Shown here: one piece after another, positions 39,600 to 48,900 of the stretch
Layout of the letters: the number at the start of each line of letters is the position of its first letter
Position numbering within the stretch: position 1 is the first letter of the stretch
NCBI GenBank assembly: GCA_045593725.1
Contig: JAZNXE010000027.1
Coordinates: 1-49,225, forward strand
DNA: 49,225 nucleotides
Reading direction: 5' to 3'
Source of the DNA: HGM12713 sp045593725
Lineage (GTDB): Bacteria > Bacillota > Clostridia > Oscillospirales > CAG-272
Position numbers and translations under genes: made by a program
The notes under the pieces: model-generated
What the model was told of the DNA's origin: nothing
What the model saw: the letters and a program-made list of their open reading frames with translations, nothing else
Databases searched by the model: none

Positions 39600-40586
39600 A
39601 TGGCTACCGTAATAAGCAAAGCGAGTGCTCAAATAAATGAGTGGAATGTAAAAAATCTCCCCCAAAAAATAATCGGTATATTGCCTTGCGGAATATTGCA
39701 TGAGCTGGAGCGTATGCGTGAGGCTATCTCCCCTAACGAGCGAATAGAAGAGATACGCCTCAGAAGCGGTCGCAGAGCTTATTTGACTGTAAGCGGTCGC
39801 GCTATAAAGCGAAACGTGGCTCTCTGCACGGTGCTGACCGAGGGAGAGCTTTCGGAGATACTCAACAGAATGTGTGACGGCTCCCTCTATGCTTACAGCG
39901 AAAGCATAATAAAGGGCTACGTTTCCTTAGGTGATGGCATCAGGGTAGGTGTGTGCGGACATGCCGCGGTAGAGGATGGAAGGGTTTTGGGGGTATATAA
40001 TATATCCGCCTTGAACGTACGCCTACCCTGTGGCACGGTAAAGCTTGAGCGCGGTTTTCTCGAAAGGGTCAGGTCTGAGATAATGCTTGGCAGGGGAGTT
40101 CTTATATATTCTCCTCCCGCTCAGGGCAAGACCACTATGCTGCGTTCCTTGGGATTTGCGCTATCTGGTGGAGTAGAGCCTTTGCGGGTGGCGGTGGTTG
40201 ATACACGGGACGAGCTTGGCGCTATCGCTTCTGATGAAGCCCTGTCCCTTGACGTTTTGTGCGGATATCCTAAAGCGGAGGGGATACGGATAGCTACCGC
40301 GTTTATGAACCCTCAGGTGGTAATATGTGACGAAATAGGCGACGAGAAGGAAGCTGACGCCATAGCCGAGGCTCAAAATTGCGGAGTCCCCCTTATAGCT
40401 ACGGCTCACGGAAGCGACCCTCGGAGCATCCTTCAAAGGAGAGGGATGAGGCGACTGCATGAGGTAGGGGCGTTTGGTATATACGTGGGCATACGCATAG
40501 ATGCGGGTGGCGGCTTCGCTTGCCGTGTGAGCCGAAGGGAGGAAATATCTCTTGAAAATACTTGGGATAGTGTTTCTTTGTCTTAG
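39600..40586 (+). CDS. spoIIIAA: Stage III sporulation protein AA (ATPase)
   Basis: Cytoplasmic secretion-type ATPase of the mother cell, powering the SpoIIIA-SpoIIQ channel to the forespore. 328 aa. N-terminal domain with EEIRLRSGRRAYLTV and YISLGDGIRVGVCGHA-like text; Walker A SPPAQGKT at 171-178; VVDTRDELGAIA; Walker B in MNPQVVICDEIGDEKEADAI; LIATAHGSD. SD AGGCAGGA lies before ATG 39600. Overlaps spoIIIAB by 35 nt. Residue details match GspE/FtsK-like SpoIIIAA. Identification certain from sequence and from the complete AA-AH order. Confidence 0.96.
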   Translation: MATVISKASAQINEWNVKNLPQKIIGILPCGILHELERMREAISPNERIEEIRLRSGRRAYLTVSGRAIKRNVALCTVLTEGELSEILNRMCDGSLYAYSESIIKGYVSLGDGIRVGVCGHAAVEDGRVLGVYNISALNVRLPCGTVKLERGFLERVRSEIMLGRGVLIYSPPAQGKTTMLRSLGFALSGGVEPLRVAVVDTRDELGAIASDEALSLDVLCGYPKAEGIRIATAFMNPQVVICDEIGDEKEADAIAEAQNCGVPLIATAHGSDPRSILQRRGMRRLHEVGAFGIYVGIRIDAGGGFACRVSRREEISLENTWDSVSLS

Positions 40587-41022
40587 CGGCTTTGGCGTGG
40601 CGGCTGTTCTTCTTGGGCGTGAGGAGGAGCGGCTCTCGGTGATATCGGCTCTGGCTGAGCTTTTGGAGATAATAAAACGGGGAGTGGAAAATTATTCTAT
40701 GAGCGCCTCCGAAATATTGAAGTCTTGCGACAGAGAGCTTCTGCGGCGTTGCGGATATCAGGGGGAGGACACGCCTCAAGGCTTTCTTGATATGAGTAGG
40801 AATTGCTGCATACCCCACGGGGAGGCGGAAGGTGTATTCTCCGAATTTGCTTCGGATTTTGGCAAAAGCTATCGGGTAAGACAGGCGGAGAGATGCGCGG
40901 AAGCTTTAGCGCGGCTCAGAGATATAGAAGGACGGGTGCGCTCCCAGCTTCCCGACAGAAGGAAGGTGATTATATGCGGAAGCGCTTCCTTTACGCTTAT
41001 AATCATCATACTGTTGCTCTGA
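40552..41022 (+). CDS. spoIIIAB: Stage III sporulation protein AB
   Basis: 156 aa membrane protein resembling GspF platforms. An N-terminal hydrophobic segment (residues 1-20), a soluble helical region (LSVISALAELLEIIKRGVENYSMSASEIL, then C-rich loop), and a C-terminal hydrophobic helix ending in IIIILLL. Start is TTG 40552, since GGAGG is 9 nt upstream and homologues start MKILG; it overlaps spoIIIAA by 35 nt. The helical core RQAERCAEALARLRDIEGRVRSQLPDRRK is the typical conserved region. Confidence 0.93.
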   Translation: MKILGIVFLCLSGFGVAAVLLGREEERLSVISALAELLEIIKRGVENYSMSASEILKSCDRELLRRCGYQGEDTPQGFLDMSRNCCIPHGEAEGVFSEFASDFGKSYRVRQAERCAEALARLRDIEGRVRSQLPDRRKVIICGSASFTLIIIILLL

Positions 41023-41041
41023 GAAAACGAAAGGTTTGGAT

Positions 41042-41236
41042 ATGGAAATAGGACTGATACTCAAAATAGCGGGGGTGGGCATTCTGGTGTCCATAATATC
41101 CTCTATACTTGCCAAGGCGGGCAGGGATGAGCAGGCTATGATGATAAGCATAGGGGGTATAGTGGTAGTAATGCTTATGCTCGTGGAGGAGATAGGCGAG
41201 CTGCTGGAAACTATACAGACCGTCTTTGGATTATAG
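41042..41236 (+). CDS. spoIIIAC: Stage III sporulation protein AC
   Basis: 64 aa with two hydrophobic helices: LILKIAGVGILVSIISSIL and MMISIGGIVVVMLMLVEEI, joined by AKAGRDEQA, the family-typical linker. Length matches the ~65 aa family. ATG 41042 has AAAGG upstream; an in-frame TTG two codons earlier is less likely. Next gene starts 2 nt after its stop. Part of the membrane section of the mother-cell feeding-tube apparatus. Confidence 0.93.
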   Translation: MEIGLILKIAGVGILVSIISSILAKAGRDEQAMMISIGGIVVVMLMLVEEIGELLETIQTVFGL

Positions 41237-41238
41237 CT

Positions 41239-41658
41239 ATGGAGCAGTGGTCGGAGCTTCTTCGGGTGTGCGGAGTAGCGGTGCTGTGCTCCGTTGTTAT
41301 TTGCGTGCTGGGTAAATACCTTGGTACGTTGGGGACAGCGCTTCGCATAGGCGGAGGAATATTGATTTTTGGGATGACGGTGGCACTGCTTGGCGAGAGC
41401 GTCGGGCAGCTTCGCTCCGTACTGTCCTTTGGAGAAAGAGCCACGGGATTTTCCATAGACACGTTCTCCCTTATGTTAAAGGCTCTTGGTATAGCCTTTG
41501 TGAGTAAATTTTGCGCTGACGTATGCCGCGATTGCGGAGAAAACACTCTGGCGGGGGGAGTTGAAAGCGTGGGGAAGATAGCTATGATATCTCTGTGTCT
41601 GCCTATTCTTGCACAGATACTCTCCAGAGCCTCGGAAATATTGGATGCGGGAATATAA
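41239..41658 (+). CDS. spoIIIAD: Stage III sporulation protein AD
   Basis: 139 aa with four hydrophobic segments (about 8-26, 32-52, 80-100, 112-130). Typical features are VLGKYLGTLGTALRIGGGILIFG, FSLMLKALGIAFVSKFCADVCRDCGENTLAGGVESVGKIAMI; the CADVCRDCGE.TLA..VE..GK phrase is the SpoIIIAD signature. No good SD; starts 2 nt after spoIIIAC, so translation is probably coupled. Confidence 0.94.
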   Translation: MEQWSELLRVCGVAVLCSVVICVLGKYLGTLGTALRIGGGILIFGMTVALLGESVGQLRSVLSFGERATGFSIDTFSLMLKALGIAFVSKFCADVCRDCGENTLAGGVESVGKIAMISLCLPILAQILSRASEILDAGI

Positions 41659-41688
41659 AAGCGGAATGCGGAAGGGGAAGGATTGTAA

Positions 41689-42828
41689 ATGAAAAAATGT
41701 ACGCTTTTTCTGGCTTTTGCGGCATTGATTTTTATGCTGACAATACCTGCGGCGGCGCAGACCGAGTCGGGGGTATCCTTTCCGCAAAGCGAATGGGATG
41801 AGTTTAATTCCTCGGTGCCCGATGAGCTGAGAGACAAGCTTCCCGAGGGCAGCCTTGATAACGGGGAGGGCTTTGCCGAGAACGTGTCAGAAATGAGCAA
41901 GAGTGAATATATAATATCCGCCATATTGGACACCTTGGGGTTTGAGCTGGAAGGGGCGGTAAAGCTTTTTGTCATTCTTCTTGCCGTACTGATGATATCG
42001 GCTGTGTTCGGAACGGCGGCGCAGGGTACGGCAAATCCCGCCTTGGTGTCGGCTATGCGTTTTTGCGCTTCGGCGGCGGTCATATCGGTGGCGGTGGGGT
42101 CGCTTTATTCTCATTTTTCGCAAGTGGAAGTATTTTTTGACAAGCTGGGGACTCTTATGAACGGAATGATACCCGTAACCGCGGGAATATGGGCGATGGG
42201 TGGAAACGTGAGCACGGCGTCCGTGGGGAGCGCCAGCTTCTACGTTATTCTAAACGTATGCCAGAGCCTGCTTGCGGGAAGCCTGATACCCGTATGCTGC
42301 GTTTTGTCGGTGCTTGGCTTTTGCGACGCTATATCCGACGAGATAAAGGTGGGACGGATAATGAATGCCGTGAAGAAAATATATAACTTCATTTTGGTCG
42401 GCGTAATGACGGTGCTTGTGTCATCTCTCGCGGCGCAAACGGCGATAGCGGCATCCGCCGATACCGCGACGGCAAAGGCGGCTCGTCTGGCGAGCGGAAC
42501 TCTTATACCCGTGGTGGGAGGAAGCGTGGGAGAAACACTTAGGACACTTTCCGGCGGCGTTTCGTATCTTAAAGGGCTGTTTGGCGTGGGAGGTATAATT
42601 CTGATAGCTCTCCTGGTGCTCCCCTTGGCGCTGTCGGTGCTTCTTGCTCGGTTTGTATTTCTTTTGAGCGGCGGAGTCGCGGACATGCTGGGCTGCTCGG
42701 GGGAAGCAAGGCTTCTTGATAACCTTGGCGAGGTGTACGGAAGTATTCTGGCGGTTATTTCGGGAGTTTGTGTGACTTTTATTCTGGCTCTGTGTATTTT
42801 TATGCAGACGGTAGTGGCGGTGGCGTAG
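41689..42828 (+). CDS. spoIIIAE: Stage III sporulation protein AE
   Basis: 379 aa polytopic membrane protein. Signal-like N-terminus (KKCTLFLAFAALIFMLTIPAAAQ), a short extracytoplasmic region with SEWDEFNSSVPDELRDKLPEGS, then seven to eight hydrophobic segments containing conserved TPVTAGIWAMGG-like, LSVLGFCDAISDEIKVGRIMN, and VRLASGTLIPVVGGSVGETLRTL-like text. Length matches the family. SD AAGGGGAAGG before ATG 41689. Directly followed by spoIIIAF with adjoining stop and start. Confidence 0.93.
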   Translation: MKKCTLFLAFAALIFMLTIPAAAQTESGVSFPQSEWDEFNSSVPDELRDKLPEGSLDNGEGFAENVSEMSKSEYIISAILDTLGFELEGAVKLFVILLAVLMISAVFGTAAQGTANPALVSAMRFCASAAVISVAVGSLYSHFSQVEVFFDKLGTLMNGMIPVTAGIWAMGGNVSTASVGSASFYVILNVCQSLLAGSLIPVCCVLSVLGFCDAISDEIKVGRIMNAVKKIYNFILVGVMTVLVSSLAAQTAIAASADTATAKAARLASGTLIPVVGGSVGETLRTLSGGVSYLKGLFGVGGIILIALLVLPLALSVLLARFVFLLSGGVADMLGCSGEARLLDNLGEVYGSILAVISGVCVTFILALCIFMQTVVAVA

Positions 42829-43320
42829 ATGAAAGAGTATTTTATAGGCATAATGGCTGTTGCCTTTTTGGGAAGTACGCTTCTGGCGCTTGCGCCCTCA
42901 GGCTTTGAAAAGCACCTGCGGCTGCTTTGCGGCTTTTGCACTGTGGCGGCGGTGCTGTTTCCTATTGTGTCATTTCTGAGTGATGGAATTTACATTGATG
43001 GTGAATGGAAGGAGCTTTTTGTTCAAGACAAATTCCAGACGGAGTCTTATGATGAAATTTACAATGATGCGTTGGTAAATGCGGAGGGAGAAAACGCGGA
43101 AGAAATCCTAAAAAACGACATAATAAAAGAGCTTGACCTAAAAAACGACAGCTTTGACATTAGAATTGTTATTGATAAAATAGGTGATGAATATTCCATA
43201 TCAAGAACCGAGCTGATAATATACGCTTTAGGTATCGCCATAGATCCGCACAATGTGAAAAATTACATAGAAACAAGGCTTGAATGTGATTGCGAGGTCA
43301 TATATGATTTAAACGGTTAA
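42829..43320 (+). CDS. spoIIIAF: Stage III sporulation protein AF
   Basis: 163 aa. Two N-terminal membrane helices (about 5-24 and 32-52; FLGSTLLALAP, LCGFCTVAAVLFPIV), then a soluble ring-forming-type domain (EEILKNDIIKELDLKNDSFDIRIVID..EYSISRTELIIY). Plan and length match SpoIIIAF. ATG 42829 begins the base after the spoIIIAE stop; no separate SD is clear. Soluble domain expected in the intermembrane space. Confidence 0.88.
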   Translation: MKEYFIGIMAVAFLGSTLLALAPSGFEKHLRLLCGFCTVAAVLFPIVSFLSDGIYIDGEWKELFVQDKFQTESYDEIYNDALVNAEGENAEEILKNDIIKELDLKNDSFDIRIVIDKIGDEYSISRTELIIYALGIAIDPHNVKNYIETRLECDCEVIYDLNG

Positions 43321-43374
43321 GAGTGAAAAATACAAATAAAAATATTCAAAACTATAAATATCGGAGAAAGAAAA

Positions 43375-43875
43375 ATGAACAGTATGGTGAAAAATACAAT
43401 AAACAAGAGCGGTTTTTCGCCCAAAATTATTTTTTTGGCTGCCATAGCCTTAGCGGGGGTGCTGATAATGATACTGGCGGGCGGAAAGGGAAAAAACGAG
43501 GAAAAGGAGTTTGATATTGATAGCCTTGACCCTGCCAAATACGCCGAGGAGGTGGAGGAGCGGGTAAAAGAGCTTTGTAACCGCATCGACGGTGTAAGCT
43601 CTACCTATGCCGTAGTTACCCTCAAGGGCGGATACAAGGCTCTGTATGCCGCGGATCTTCAGTACGGAAGCAACAATCAAAAAAACCAGACTGTTATAAT
43701 AGGCAGCGGCTCGGCGGAGCAGGGACTTCTTATAGGATATGAGAATCCCGAGATAGCGGGAATAGGAATCGTATGCTCGGGGGGAGATGACAGTAATATA
43801 AGAAGGAACGTAATTTCGGTGGTGTCCTCGGCGTTCAACATAAGCAGTAACAAAATTTTCGTGGCGGGGAGCTGA
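43375..43875 (+). CDS. spoIIIAG: Stage III sporulation protein AG (short form)
   Basis: 166 aa against about 200-230 in Bacillus. One membrane helix (about 18-36), then a soluble ring-building domain with EEVEERVKELCNRIDGVSSTYAVVTLKGGY, PEIAGIGIVCSGGDDSNIRRNVISVVSSAFNISSNKIFV; the PEI.G..IV..G.....V...I..AV...F.V...KI.V pattern is the SpoIIIAG/YscJ-like core. The loop between the first strands and the core is short. SD GGAGAAAG before ATG 43375. 72 nt gap to spoIIIAH. Confidence 0.93.
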   Translation: MNSMVKNTINKSGFSPKIIFLAAIALAGVLIMILAGGKGKNEEKEFDIDSLDPAKYAEEVEERVKELCNRIDGVSSTYAVVTLKGGYKALYAADLQYGSNNQKNQTVIIGSGSAEQGLLIGYENPEIAGIGIVCSGGDDSNIRRNVISVVSSAFNISSNKIFVAGS

Positions 43876-43947
43876 TAAGTCATAAAACAGTTTCCCAACA
43901 AATATAAATGTAGCGTAGTATAAACCAAATTTTCGGAGGGATTTGTT

Positions 43948-44523
43948 ATGAAAATGGAAAAAGTGAAGGAAAAATTCACATCCTTTTGCCGTAAGGTAGG
44001 AAAAAGAAATATGATAATAGCCGCCTGTTTTTTGGTGGTGGCTCTTACTCTGATTGCCAGCGTGGCGTTTTTTGGCGGAGATAAGGATGGCTATGATTAC
44101 AGTCAGGGCGTAGGAATGCAGCCAAGTGAGAACGAGCAGAACAAGAACGAGGGCTCTGAAAACAACGGCAACGCGGCGGATACTTATTTCTCCAGCGTAC
44201 AGGTCAACCGTCAGCGCACACGTGACGAGGCTCTTGAGGTGCTTCAGGGTGTAGTGGATAACGAGCAGTCCACAGCCACAGCCAAGGAGGAGGCTCTTGC
44301 GGAGATAAATAAGCTGGCTAAGGTAATGGAGGCGGAGGCTAACATCGAAACTCTGGTGGTAGCGAAGGGCTTTGCTGAGTGCGTTGCCGTAATAAGCGAC
44401 CAGAGCGCCAGCGTGGTCGTTAAGAGCGAGGAGCTTAAGGCGGCTCAGATAGCTCAGATAAACGAGATAGTATATGAGCAGGCGGGAATACTGCCCGTAA
44501 ACATAAAGATAATTCAGAGATAA
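43948..44523 (+). CDS. spoIIIAH: Stage III sporulation protein AH
   Basis: 191 aa. Membrane helix at about 20-42, an acidic Asn-rich linker, and a soluble helical-beta domain: QVNRQRTRDEALEVLQGVVDNEQSTATAKEEALAEINKLAKVMEAEANIETLVVAKGF and the end SEELKAAQIAQINEIVYEQAGIL. In B. subtilis AH pairs with forespore SpoIIQ; spoIIQ is not in this window (Clostridia often use other partners). SD CGGAGG before ATG 43948. No terminator follows, so the next gene may be co-transcribed. Confidence 0.95.
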   Translation: MKMEKVKEKFTSFCRKVGKRNMIIAACFLVVALTLIASVAFFGGDKDGYDYSQGVGMQPSENEQNKNEGSENNGNAADTYFSSVQVNRQRTRDEALEVLQGVVDNEQSTATAKEEALAEINKLAKVMEAEANIETLVVAKGFAECVAVISDQSASVVVKSEELKAAQIAQINEIVYEQAGILPVNIKIIQR

Positions 44524-44587
44524 TTCACCAAGATGCCCGAAAATGAATACACTTTACTGCACAAATACTGCGGGAGGTGTACTTATT

Positions 44588-45679
44588 ATGAAACAAAATT
44601 ACAATAATTTGGGCAAGGACAAAGAAAAAATCCTTTTTGCCGCGGCAAACAGCGGAAAAGGGTTCAAGAGCTTTTATTCGGAAATATTCGGCAGAAAAGA
44701 GATAGAGCGGCGGTATCTCATAAAGGGCGGACCGGGCACGGGAAAGAGCACCTTTATGAGAAGCGTAGCTAAAAAGGCGCAGGACGCGGGGCTTTGCGTA
44801 GATTACTACGCGTGCTCCTCCGACCCGTCCTCTCTTGATGCCATAGTCATAGAGGGGAGAGTGGCGGTCCTTGACGCTACCTCCCCTCATTGCGTTGAGG
44901 CGGAGCTGGCGGGAGCGAGGGACGAAATAGTTGACTTGGGAGCGTTTTGGGATTCGGAGGGACTTAAGGGAGAGCTTGAAAGAATAGCTTATCTGTCGCA
45001 AAGAAAAAAGGAATGCTACAAGGGTGCGTACAGATTTCTTTCCGCGGCTCTTGAGGTGGAAAACCGATGCAGAGAAATAGTAGCTGAGTATATAAATAAA
45101 GAAAAAATGCGGAGGGCGGCAAAGCGTATAGCCTCGCGGCTTCAAAAGGGAAATGAGTACTGTCTTTCCATAGGCATTCGAGATTCTATCGGAATGAGGG
45201 GCAGAGCCTGTAGCCAGGCTTATGAGGGGGCTGCCCGAGAGGTGTATTACGTTATAGACGCTTACAAAAGCGGCAGCCTTTTTCTGGCAATGCTCATAGA
45301 TGAAGCAAGGGCAAGGAAAAACAGCATAAAGGTATCCTTTAGCCCTCTTGACCCGTTTTATCCCGACGCGGTGCTTTTTGAGGAGTCAATGACGGCGTTT
45401 GTTCTTTGCGAGGGCAAGAGAGAGGGCGGCAAGTATATAAACATGAAGCGTTTTGTGGATATACGCGGCGAGGAAGCTAAGTCGGTACGGGCTGAATATA
45501 AGGTGGACGAGAGGCTGCGGGACGGGTTGATACAGTCTGCCGCGGATGCTCTGAGCAAGGCAGGGGAAAAGCATTTTGAGTTGGAGAATATATATATAAG
45601 GTATATGGATTTTGATGCCTTGGGAGGCTTTACCGAAGCCTTTGGGGATAATTTGGTGATAAAGCTTTTGCGCGGGTGA
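44588..45679 (+). CDS. PRK06851-like ATPase with degenerate second P-loop half
   Basis: 363 aa ATPase of an uncharacterised clostridial family (PRK06851-like, from memory). N-half has P-loop GGPGTGKS at 47-54 in RRYLIKGGPGTGKSTFMRS, then VDYYACSSDPSSLDAIVIEG and VAVLDATSPH. The C-half repeats this plan at about residues 219-275: VYYVIDAYKSGSLFLAML replaces the P-loop strand and SFSPLDPFYPDAVLFEE parallels ACSSDPSSLDAIVIEG, but glycine and lysine of the P-loop are gone. So an ancient duplication with a silenced second site is likely. ATG 44588 has GGAGGT upstream. It follows spoIIIAH by 64 nt without a terminator; a role in sporulation is conjecture. Confidence 0.78.
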   Translation: MKQNYNNLGKDKEKILFAAANSGKGFKSFYSEIFGRKEIERRYLIKGGPGTGKSTFMRSVAKKAQDAGLCVDYYACSSDPSSLDAIVIEGRVAVLDATSPHCVEAELAGARDEIVDLGAFWDSEGLKGELERIAYLSQRKKECYKGAYRFLSAALEVENRCREIVAEYINKEKMRRAAKRIASRLQKGNEYCLSIGIRDSIGMRGRACSQAYEGAAREVYYVIDAYKSGSLFLAMLIDEARARKNSIKVSFSPLDPFYPDAVLFEESMTAFVLCEGKREGGKYINMKRFVDIRGEEAKSVRAEYKVDERLRDGLIQSAADALSKAGEKHFELENIYIRYMDFDALGGFTEAFGDNLVIKLLRG

Positions 45680-45928
45680 GTTCGTCGCGTCGTAAGGCTC
45701 GCTTTTTCGATTTTAGGCATAGCGCGATATTTTTGAGTAAAAATGTATAAAAAATATATTTGGCTTTTGGAGAAATGGACAGTTTTTTCTCAAATTTGGA
45801 CAAAACTCACAGATAGACTTGACAAATAGAGTGAAATATTGTAAAATTAAGATGTAAATTTGTCCGTTGGAATTTTGCAGATGTCAAATATAACCTCTAA
45901 AATTCAAGAAGAAAAGGAGTAAAAGAGA
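45680..45928 (+). other. Intergenic leader region before the surface-protein gene
   Basis: No frame of note. No clear terminator for the ATPase gene. A strong promoter is inside (45819-45847) and a ~70-nt leader follows, with AAAGGAG 45914-45920 as SD. Confidence 0.6.
45819..45847 (+). promoter_or_regulatory. Promoter of the surface-protein gene
   Basis: TTGACA (45819-45824), 17-bp spacer, TAAAAT (45842-45847). Confidence 0.87.
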
Positions 45929-48900
45929 ATGAAAAAGACGATCTCAATTTTGTTGATCGCGGCTATGCTCTTCTCTCTGGCTATTGCGGCTATTCCCGCA
46001 AGCGCAGCTGAGGGCGCATCTGCCGACTTCGACCCCACGACGGTGGGAAATACTGTTGTAACAGATGCTAACAGGGCTACACACGTGGCAGGACTTACGG
46101 GATATATCCCAGTAGTTAACAGCAAGAGAGCGGGAGAGACGCCCTCCAATGCTGTTCTGTACGGCGAAATTAGCAGTAATAACAATTACTATTTGTGGGA
46201 AGACATCACATGGACGGAAGCCAAGTTTAATGATACTGACCCTATCAAAAACATTGTTATAGACGGTTGCGGACATACGATCACTATGGCTGCTGGTTAT
46301 TTCTATTCTAAAACCGAAAATATTACGCTGAAAAACCTCACTATTACGAAGGAGGCTGCTATATCTGTAGATAGCTCTAATCAAAACTTATTTGGCAGAA
46401 ACGGAAGCAGCGGATATGTAAAGGCCGAAAACCTTACTATTAACGTTGATTATGAGGTTAAAGGAAATCAGTACGATAAATTATTTGGAGTTCTCGTCTC
46501 TACTGCAGGTGAAGGCTCTGAGATAAAAAATGTACGCTGTGAATCTGATATCACTATTAATAACTCTGCAAAATCAGAAGAACAGAAATTGAGGCGTATA
46601 GGCGGTCTGGTGGGTAGCGCCACCGATGCTACCTTTGAGAACGTAGTAACCGAAGGTAAGATTGAACTTAATACTGCTAAGCTGGACGATACTAGCGCTG
46701 TTATGATAGCCGGTATAGTGGCCACCACCAGTGGGTCCGTAAGCTTTAAAAATTGTGTTAACGGAATGGACATTAGCATAGCGGATGGCTCAACCTTTAA
46801 AACGAATGTCTATAATATCGGCGGTATAGTAGGATGGTCGACAGGCTCCGTCACTATGAATAACTGCAAAAACGAAGGGGATATCTCCTTGAACTTTGAC
46901 AACAGCACTACTAAGTCATGGACAGTAGAAAATACTAATGTTACATATTCGGGTACGGCGCATATCGAGACCAACGTAGGAGGTCTTGTGGGTCAAGCTA
47001 CAGCTGATACAAACACGTTTAAAGACTGCTCCAACAGCGGTGACATAACCCTTAACAAAACATGTGCTACCGCATTGGGCGGAGTTATCGGTCATGTTAA
47101 AGGAGCTACAGCCACCTTGCTTGATAACTGTGACAACAGCGGTGATATAAAGCTTGAGAACGGCGCGTTCCTCAGCCAGTACAGCGACATGGGTATGGGA
47201 CTTGGCGGAGTTTTCGGTATATCGAGAGCTAGCGGAGAGGTTACCCTTAAGAATTGTGATAACACCGGAAATATTACCTATTGTACCAAAAAAGGATTGA
47301 ATGCAACCACTACTGCTGATGTGTCTGAAAATGAAAAGTCTAAGCAAATACATTCCGGCGTGTGCGGCGTAGGCGGCGTAATGGGATATCAGTACCTTCA
47401 GTCTAACCAGCTTACTACGATGTCTAAATCTCTTACACTTAACTCCTGTACCAACTCCGGAGAGCTTAACCGTGACGAAGGTACGGACAGAGATCCTTTC
47501 CTTGGCGGAGTTATCGGAGGTATCCGCTTGGTTACAACAACCGAGGTAATAAAATGTACAAACAGCGCGAACCTGACTACTAAGGCATCCGACAGCGGTT
47601 CATCCACTGCGGGAGGTATCGTTGGAATTTACGGAAAAGTTGTTTCCGGGACTTCCGAAAATCCCGCCACTCTCGACATCCGCGGATGTGAGAATACGGG
47701 TGATATAGATAGTGCCATATCCGCAGGCGGTATCCTTGGCAGTAGTAACGAAATAGACAGTGAACACGTAAGTGCTACCCTGTCCGGATGTGTTAATAGC
47801 GGAGAGGTAAAGGTAACATCTAAAAATTATGCCGGCGGTATATACGGACGCGATAGGTTTAAAGGTGCTCTCATTATGGAATACTGCATAAATTTAGGTG
47901 ACGTTTCTTCCAAGTCAAGAGCCGGCGGTATATTAGGCGCTACTGAGGACACTGGACTCAAAGAATTTTCCCTTACCAACTGTAAGAACGAGGGTAAGGT
48001 TAGCTGTGACTCTGACACATCTCCCTATGCCGGAGGTATTGCGGCAAAGGTATCGGCAACTAATATAGACCTGCTTAACTCACTTAACACAGGTGAGGTG
48101 ACCTCCACAGGCAATAATACTAATGCAATCGCGTGCGGTATAGTTGGTCTTGTTACGTCTGGTGCTAACGTAAACGGGTGTGTAAATACCGGAGCTGTTG
48201 CGAGTGCTAATGCTCAGAAGCAGGCTCCTATAACCTTAAACACAAATCAGCTCAAAGCGGGTGTTGCTAACTACTATCTTACGGGATGCGTAGCAAGCGG
48301 TACGACCGTTTCTTACGGTACGGCTAATTCCAAGGAAGAATTAGATGTAATGATTGCTGCTATGGGCTTCACTACTGTTGATACAATCGAGATCAAAAAA
48401 GCTCTGGAAAAGGTAGATGCGCTTGTACAAAGTGACTATGAGGCTGCCGGATGGGCGGCTCTTACCGCGGCTGTTAATAACGCTAAGGCAATAGCTGCCA
48501 AGGGTGACAAGACAGATGAAGAGGTTAGCGCGGCTGCGAAGGCTGTTGAGGATGCCATTGCGGCGCTTGTTCGCAAGGCTCTTGACCGTAGTAAGTTCGA
48601 CGAGTTAAAGGCTAAGATAGAGGCACTCGATGCTACAAAATATACGGCTATTACTTACAATAAAGTTGAAAACGCAGTCAAAGCCGTTGAGGCATTGATA
48701 AATGATGGAGTAAGCCAGTCTGAGCTTGACGCGGCTGTTGCAGATCTTCAAAGTAAATTTGATGCTCTTGAGGAAAAAACCACAACTCCCCAGCCTGAGC
48801 AGACCACGGCTTCGCAGACACAGACACAGACACAGACAGAAGCTACAAACGCTACGTCCAAGAAGAAGGGTTGCGGCGGACTCATAGGAAGTGCCGCAGT

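Noticed and set aside
39398..39619. 73-codon minus-strand frame with a hydrophobic start, between the divergent genes
   Set aside because: Begins inside spoIIIAA, lacks a good SD, lies across the likely spoIIIA promoter, and shows no family likeness. Not excluded, but unsupported.
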